Source: Pseudomonas graminis (GTDB taxonomy: Bacteria; Pseudomonadota; Gammaproteobacteria; Pseudomonadales; Pseudomonadaceae). From it: a stretch of DNA of 64,000 nucleotides. The DNA lies in the NCBI RefSeq assembly GCF_013201545.1, contig NZ_CP053746.1:1016501-1080500 (forward strand), in the 5' to 3' direction. The stretch's first letter is position 1. The number at the start of each line of letters is the position of its first letter. A program made the position numbers and the translations under genes. A model generated the notes under the pieces. That model was not told where the DNA came from. It made no database searches and saw only the letters and a list, made by a program, of their open reading frames with translations. Below, piece by piece: positions 59,474-64,000 of the stretch.

Positions 59474-60667
59474 ATGAAGCAGAACGTGATGTTGTCGGCG
59501 CTGGCCCTGTCAGTCTCTTTGATCAGCCAGACCGGCATCGCCGCCACGACCGCAACCCCCGCCACCGCCCTGCCCGCCAATGCGCCGGCGGAGAAGACCA
59601 TCGGTCAGCTTGAGCAGGTGTTCGCCTTCCATGACGCCATGCCCACCGGCGTGACCGTGACGGAAACCGGGCGCATCTTCGTCAACTTCCCGCACTGGGG
59701 CGACGACGTGCCGTTCACCGTGGGTGAAATCCGCGACGGCAAGGTTGTCGCCTATCCCGGTGCAGCCATCAACAAAGAAGACCCCAAAGACCCGGCCAAA
59801 GGGCTGATCAGCGTGCAGAGCGTGGTCGCCGACGGTCAGGGCCGCGTCTGGCTGCTGGACACCGCTGCGCCGAATTTCGCCGCACCAAAAGCCGGCGGCG
59901 CCAAGCTGATGGCGGTTGATCTGGCCAGTAACAAAGTGGTCAAGACGCTGGTCTTCCCGGCCAACGTCATCCTGCCGAGCACCTACGTCAACGACATGCG
60001 CTTTGATTTCCGCGCTGGCAAGGAAGGCACGGTTTACGTGACAGATTCGTCGGTCTCCGGGCCCGGCGCCATCATCGTCATGGACATCGCCAGCGGCAAG
60101 GCGACCCGTCGCTTGAGCGGCGCTAAATCCACTTCGGCCGACCCTGACTTCAAGCCAGTGGTCGAAGGCCAGGCCGCCCTGGTCACCAAAGGCCAGGACG
60201 GCAAGCCGAAAACCATGGCCGTTGCGTCTGATGGCATCGCCCTGTCCGCTGACGGCAAGACGCTGTACTTCAGCGCACTTTCCAGCCGCCACCTGTTTGC
60301 CGTACCCACCGAGATGCTGCGCGATGCCAGCGTGAGCGAGGCGCAACTGAACGCTGCGGTTAAAGACCTCGGCGAAAAAGGTGCCTCGGACGGTCTGGAA
60401 TCAGACGCGAATGGCGCGGTCTACGCCGGCGACTACGAGCACAACGGCATCCGCAAACGCCTGGCCGACGGCAGCTGGCAGACCATCGTTCACGACCCTC
60501 GCGTGCTGTGGCCGGACACCCTGTCGGTCGGGCCGGATGGCTACCTGTATTTCATCGCCAACCAGTTGCAGCGCCAGGCCGGTTTCCACGACGGCAAGGA
60601 TCTGCGCGAAAAGCCCTACAGCCTGCTGCGGGTGAAGATCGACGCCGCGCCTGCGCCGACTCGTTGA
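59474..60667 (+). CDS. Secreted major-royal-jelly/SMP-30-like beta-propeller protein
   Basis: A 397-residue exported protein: signal MKQNVMLSALALSVSL ending near TGIA. The mature part belongs to the royal-jelly/yellow family, with FVNFPHWGDDVPFTVGEI, YVNDMRFDFRAGKEGTVYVTDS and LWPDTLSVGPDGYLYFIANQ. Yellow-type proteins bind amines or act as lactonase-like enzymes; the true role is unknown. An in-frame GTG at 59468 is an alternative start. Confidence 0.88.
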   Translation: MKQNVMLSALALSVSLISQTGIAATTATPATALPANAPAEKTIGQLEQVFAFHDAMPTGVTVTETGRIFVNFPHWGDDVPFTVGEIRDGKVVAYPGAAINKEDPKDPAKGLISVQSVVADGQGRVWLLDTAAPNFAAPKAGGAKLMAVDLASNKVVKTLVFPANVILPSTYVNDMRFDFRAGKEGTVYVTDSSVSGPGAIIVMDIASGKATRRLSGAKSTSADPDFKPVVEGQAALVTKGQDGKPKTMAVASDGIALSADGKTLYFSALSSRHLFAVPTEMLRDASVSEAQLNAAVKDLGEKGASDGLESDANGAVYAGDYEHNGIRKRLADGSWQTIVHDPRVLWPDTLSVGPDGYLYFIANQLQRQAGFHDGKDLREKPYSLLRVKIDAAPAPTR

Positions 60668-60700
60668 TCGTGCAGGCATAGTCAGTCGCGCGAAAGCGCA

Positions 60701-60791
60701 GTAGGAGTGAGCTTGCTCGCGAAGACGGTATTACAGCCGCTGAAGATTTAGCGGATGTTCGGCCCCCTTCGCGAGCAAGCTCGACGCCCAC
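60701..60791. repeat. REPIN with internal hairpin
   Basis: REP copies at 60701-60724 and inverted at 60768-60791. The loop again has CCGCTGAAGATTTAGCGG (60737-60754). A partial third copy, CTGTGGGAGTGA, is at 60836-60847. Confidence 0.92.
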
Positions 60792-60945
60792 ATGTCCATC
60801 ATCTGCAGCCAACATCCGCGAGGCAGATGCAATTCCTGTGGGAGTGATGCACGGCAAGCCGTCACCGGCGCCCCCCTTCTCATTTGCCCCGATGCCTGCG
60901 CTCTGCTAGTGTCGCGCCGGTTTAACGTCTACCGGGATAGCCGCC

Positions 60946-61188
60946 ATGGCCCGCAAGAAAGCTGCACTGGATTTCGAACAGTCCCTCACGGATTTGCAAA
61001 CGCTCGTCGAGCGTCTGGAGAACGGTGAGCTGTCGCTGGAAGACTCACTGACCGCCTTCGAACAAGGCATCCGCTTGACCCGCGAGTGCCAGAGCGCGCT
61101 GGCCCAGGCCGAGCAGAAAGTGCAGGTCTTGCTGGAGCGCGACGGCGAGCTCGCCGAAGAGCCGTTCGACGCGGAACAGCCGGAATGA
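60946..61188 (+). CDS. xseB: Exodeoxyribonuclease VII small subunit
   Basis: An 80-residue helical protein with the XseB pattern [22 protein letters not shown] cut by the standard [13 protein letters not shown]. It binds XseA to form the single-strand-specific nuclease ExoVII. It overlaps ispA by 4 bases (ATGA), the normal arrangement. Confidence 0.96.
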   Translation: MARKKAALDFEQSLTDLQTLVERLENGELSLEDSLTAFEQGIRLTRECQSALAQAEQKVQVLLERDGELAEEPFDAEQPE

Positions 61189-62072
61189 TCGCGGCGTATC
61201 AGGCACTCAGCCAGGCTCGCGTCAACGCGGCGCTGGAGACTCTGTTCGATGCGCCCGCCCCTGAATTGACCCGCCTTTACGCCGCCATGCGCTACAGCGT
61301 CACCAATGGCGGCAAGCGCGTGCGCCCGCTGCTGGTTTACGCCGCCTGCGAAGCCTTGGGCGGCAACGCCGAGCACGCCAACGGCGCAGCCTGCGCGGTC
61401 GAACTGATCCACGCGTATTCGCTGGTTCACGACGACCTGCCGGCCATGGACGACGACGATTTGCGTCGTGGCCTGCCCACCACCCACAAAGCCTTTGACG
61501 AGGCCTGCGCGATCCTCGCTGGCGACGGCCTGCAGACCCTGGCGTTCAGCGTGCTGAGCGACAACGCACTGACCCCGCAAAACGCCGACACCCGGCTGAA
61601 AATGGTCGCCACCCTCGCCCGTGCATCCGGCCCTGCCGGCATGGTCGGCGGGCAGGCTATTGATCTCGGCTCGGTCGGACTCAAGCTCGACCAGAAGGCG
61701 CTTGAATTCATGCACCGGCACAAGACCGGCGCACTGATCGAAGCCAGCGTCAGGCTCGGCGCTCTGGCCAGCGGCAACGCAACCCAGGTCCAGCTTGATT
61801 CGCTGCAGATTTACGCCCGCGCCATCGGCCTGGCCTTTCAGGTGCAGGACGACATTCTCGATGTCGAGAGCGATACCGCCACGCTGGGGAAACGTCAGGG
61901 TGCTGACATCGCTCGTGACAAGCCGACCTACCCCGCGCTGCTCGGCCTGGAAGAAGCCAAACATTACGCACTTGAGTTGCGCGACCAGGCCCTCGTGGCG
62001 CTGCGACCGTTCGACGCGGCCGCCGAACCCTTGCGGGCCCTGGCACGTTATATCGTCGAACGCCGCAACTAA
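61185..62072 (+). CDS. ispA: Farnesyl diphosphate synthase
   Basis: A 295-residue short-chain prenyltransferase making farnesyl diphosphate for ubiquinone and undecaprenyl carriers. The first aspartate-rich motif is [10 protein letters not shown] (about 83-92), the second DDILDVESD (about 222). [14 protein letters not shown] and GGQAIDLGS are also present. It lies between xseB and dxs, the core isoprenoid operon. Confidence 0.96.
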   Translation: MIAAYQALSQARVNAALETLFDAPAPELTRLYAAMRYSVTNGGKRVRPLLVYAACEALGGNAEHANGAACAVELIHAYSLVHDDLPAMDDDDLRRGLPTTHKAFDEACAILAGDGLQTLAFSVLSDNALTPQNADTRLKMVATLARASGPAGMVGGQAIDLGSVGLKLDQKALEFMHRHKTGALIEASVRLGALASGNATQVQLDSLQIYARAIGLAFQVQDDILDVESDTATLGKRQGADIARDKPTYPALLGLEEAKHYALELRDQALVALRPFDAAAEPLRALARYIVERRN

Positions 62073-62090
62073 GCGCAGGTCATAGCATTT

Positions 62091-62126
62091 ATCGGGTGCA
62101 GGCAGCCCTTGCTGCCGCTGCCCGAT
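62091..62126 (+). terminator. Stem-loop between ispA and dxs
   Basis: ATCGGG/CCCGAT (62091-62096, 62121-62126) encloses GGCAGC-CCTT-GCTGCC (62101-62116). No T tract follows, so it could be an attenuator or processing site rather than a full terminator. Confidence 0.5.
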
Positions 62127-62215
62127 TTCGCCGGTAAACGTTACCCCTGAACATCGCATTGCTGCACATCGTGCGCAGCCGGCAATGCATCAGGTAAACT
62201 GCCGCCTCTTTTACT

Positions 62216-62221
62216 TATAAC
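62216..62221 (+). promoter_or_regulatory. Candidate -10 box of dxs
   Basis: TATAAC lies 10 bases before the dxs start, with CAGGTA (62191-62196) about 19 bases upstream as a weak -35. A start so near would give a short leader; tentative. Confidence 0.3.
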
Positions 62222-62231
62222 GATTCGCCTG

Positions 62232-64000
62232 ATGCCCACGACGTTCAAAGAGATTCCCCGCGAGCGCCCGTCCACGCCCCTGCTCGACAAGGCAGTGACG
62301 CCGGACGGCCTGCGCCGCTTAGGTGAAGCAGAGCTTGAAGCCCTGGCGGACGAACTGCGCCTGGAGCTGCTCTACACCGTTGGCCAGACCGGCGGCCACT
62401 TCGGCGCCGGCCTCGGCGTCATCGAACTGACCGTGGCCTTGCACTACGTCTTCGATACGCCCGACGACCGGCTGGTCTGGGACGTCGGTCATCAGGCGTA
62501 CCCGCACAAGATCCTCACGGGTCGTCGCGAGCAGATGTCAACCTTGCGCCAGAAAGGCGGTGTGGCGGCATTTCCGCGTCGCAGCGAGAGCGAATACGAC
62601 ACCTTCGGCGTCGGTCACTCCAGCACCTCCATCAGCGCCGCGCTGGGCATGGCGATCGCCTCCCGGCTGCAAGGCAGTGAGCGTAAATCCATTGCCGTGA
62701 TCGGCGACGGCGCACTGACCGCCGGCATGGCCTTCGAGGCGCTGAACCACGCGCCCGAAGTGAACGCCGACATGCTGGTGATTCTCAACGACAACGACAT
62801 GTCGATCTCGCGCAACGTTGGCGGGCTGTCGAATTATCTGGCGAAAATCCTCTCAAGCCGCACGTACGCGAGCATGCGCGAAGGCAGCAAGAAAGTGCTG
62901 TCGCGTCTGCCCGGCGCGTGGGAAATCGCCCGTCGTACCGAGGAATACGCCAAAGGCATGCTGGTGCCCGGCACGCTGTTCGAAGAACTTGGCTGGAACT
63001 ACATCGGCCCGATCGACGGCCATGACCTGCCTATCCTGATCGCCACCCTGCGCAATATGCGTGACCTCAAGGGTCCGCAGTTCCTGCATGTGGTCACCAA
63101 GAAAGGCAAAGGCTTCGCCCCGGCCGAGGTTGATCCGATCGGCTATCACGCGATCACAAAACTCGACCCGCTGAACGCGCCTGTCGTGCCCAAAAAAGCC
63201 GACGGGCCGAAGTATTCCGGCGTATTTGGCCAGTGGCTGTGCGACATGGCTGAAGCGGACGAGCGTCTGGTCGGCATCACGCCCGCCATGAAAGAAGGCT
63301 CGGATCTGGTGGCGTTCAGCGAACGTTTCCCGGAGCGCTATTTCGACGTTGCCATCGCCGAGCAGCACGCGGTGACGCTGGCAGCGGGCATGGCCTGCGA
63401 AGGCGCCAAGCCAGTCGTGGCGATCTATTCGACGTTCCTGCAACGCGGTTACGACCAGCTGATTCATGACGTCGCTGTGCAGAATCTGGACGTGCTGTTC
63501 GCCATCGACCGCGCGGGTCTGGTGGGCGAGGACGGCCCGACCCACGCCGGCAGTTTCGATCTGTCGTACCTGCGTTGCATTCCCGGCATGCTGATCATGA
63601 CGCCGAGCGATGAAAACGAGCTGCGCAAGATGCTGACCACCGGTCACCTGTTCAAAGGCCCCGCCGCCGTGCGTTACCCACGCGGCAACGGCCCCGATGC
63701 GGTGATCGAGAGCAGTCTCGAACCGCTGGAAATCGGCAAGGGCGTGGTTCGTCGTCAAGGCAGCAACGTCGCGATGCTGGTGTTCGGCGTGCAGTTGACC
63801 GAAGCGCTGATCGTGGCGGAGAAGCTCGACGCGACCGTGGTCGACATGCGCTTCGTCAAACCGCTGGATGAGGCACTGGTGCGCGAAATGGCCAGCAGCC
63901 ACGACTTGCTCGTGACGATCGAAGAAAACGCCATCATGGGCGGCGCAGGCGCGGCGGTCAGCGAGTTCCTGGCGCGGGAGAACATTCTCAAGTCAGTGCT
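62232..64000 (+). CDS. dxs: 1-deoxy-D-xylulose-5-phosphate synthase (3' end outside window)
   Basis: The first enzyme of the MEP isoprenoid pathway, joining pyruvate and glyceraldehyde 3-phosphate with thiamine diphosphate. The frame is open from the ATG at 62232 to the right edge (589 codons), so about 40 residues are missing. The ThDP motif [16 protein letters not shown] with NDNDMS, the [11 protein letters not shown] and [10 protein letters not shown] blocks, and the catalytic glutamate in [14 protein letters not shown] are all seen. Confidence 0.97.
   Translation, partial: MPTTFKEIPRERPSTPLLDKAVTPDGLRRLGEAELEALADELRLELLYTVGQTGGHFGAGLGVIELTVALHYVFDTPDDRLVWDVGHQAYPHKILTGRREQMSTLRQKGGVAAFPRRSESEYDTFGVGHSSTSISAALGMAIASRLQGSERKSIAVIGDGALTAGMAFEALNHAPEVNADMLVILNDNDMSISRNVGGLSNYLAKILSSRTYASMREGSKKVLSRLPGAWEIARRTEEYAKGMLVPGTLFEELGWNYIGPIDGHDLPILIATLRNMRDLKGPQFLHVVTKKGKGFAPAEVDPIGYHAITKLDPLNAPVVPKKADGPKYSGVFGQWLCDMAEADERLVGITPAMKEGSDLVAFSERFPERYFDVAIAEQHAVTLAAGMACEGAKPVVAIYSTFLQRGYDQLIHDVAVQNLDVLFAIDRAGLVGEDGPTHAGSFDLSYLRCIPGMLIMTPSDENELRKMLTTGHLFKGPAAVRYPRGNGPDAVIESSLEPLEIGKGVVRRQGSNVAMLVFGVQLTEALIVAEKLDATVVDMRFVKPLDEALVREMASSHDLLVTIEENAIMGGAGAAVSEFLARENILKSV

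Overview
The window is a stretch of a Pseudomonas chromosome, most likely from the fluorescens/syringae side of the genus. The evidence is high GC with G/C-ending codons, the core gene order leuS-lptE-holA against a proA-nadD-rsfS-rlmH-mrdA-rodA-mltB-rlpA-dacA-lipB-lipA cluster, and many copies of the palindrome family GAGCTTGCTCGC typical of those species. No rRNA, tRNA or CRISPR array was found.

Layout. (1) 1-19.5 kb is core genome. A partial gene runs off the left edge. leuS, lptE, holA, arfA and an mltB-type transglycosylase read rightward and end at a strong shared terminator. The long leftward cluster proA to lipA covers proline and NAD synthesis, ribosome silencing and methylation, the elongasome (PBP2, RodA), septal and wall enzymes, and lipoate synthesis. 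(2) 18-28 kb holds mpg, a DedA-PAP2 fusion, a LON-domain protein with an LrgAB/CidAB pair, a MaoC hydratase, a MORN-repeat lipoprotein with a C13 (legumain-like) protease domain, an oxidoreductase, and the yceK-ubiX-mpl group. (3) 28-35 kb has a clustered 72-bp tandem repeat, an AcoR-type sigma-54 activator divergent from an aldehyde dehydrogenase with a good -24/-12 promoter, then dedA, mtfA and ppa.

(4) 35.2-48.7 kb is a defence island. It starts with a LexA-like self-cleaving repressor. Next is a three-gene unit: a TIR-domain protein, a two-TM macro-domain protein and a histidine-triad (HIT) protein. The last two overlap by ATGA. The first two look like a type II Thoeris system, and the tightly coupled HIT gene may be an undescribed partner. 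A complete type I restriction-modification operon follows, with a RhuM-Fic gene embedded between hsdS and hsdR. Convergent with it are a GHKL-ATPase gene and an Mrr-type restriction endonuclease.

(5) 48.8-60.7 kb is metabolic accessory DNA: a LysE exporter, a LysR with a maleate-isomerase-like enzyme, and a sugar-acid locus (MFS permease, LysR, FAH-family dehydratase, IlvD/Edd dehydratase). In this locus the same palindrome GATAAC-N5-GTTATC lies upstream of both transcription units. A LysR/oxidoreductase pair and a royal-jelly-type secreted protein follow. (6) 60.9-64 kb returns to core: xseB-ispA-dxs, with dxs cut by the right edge.
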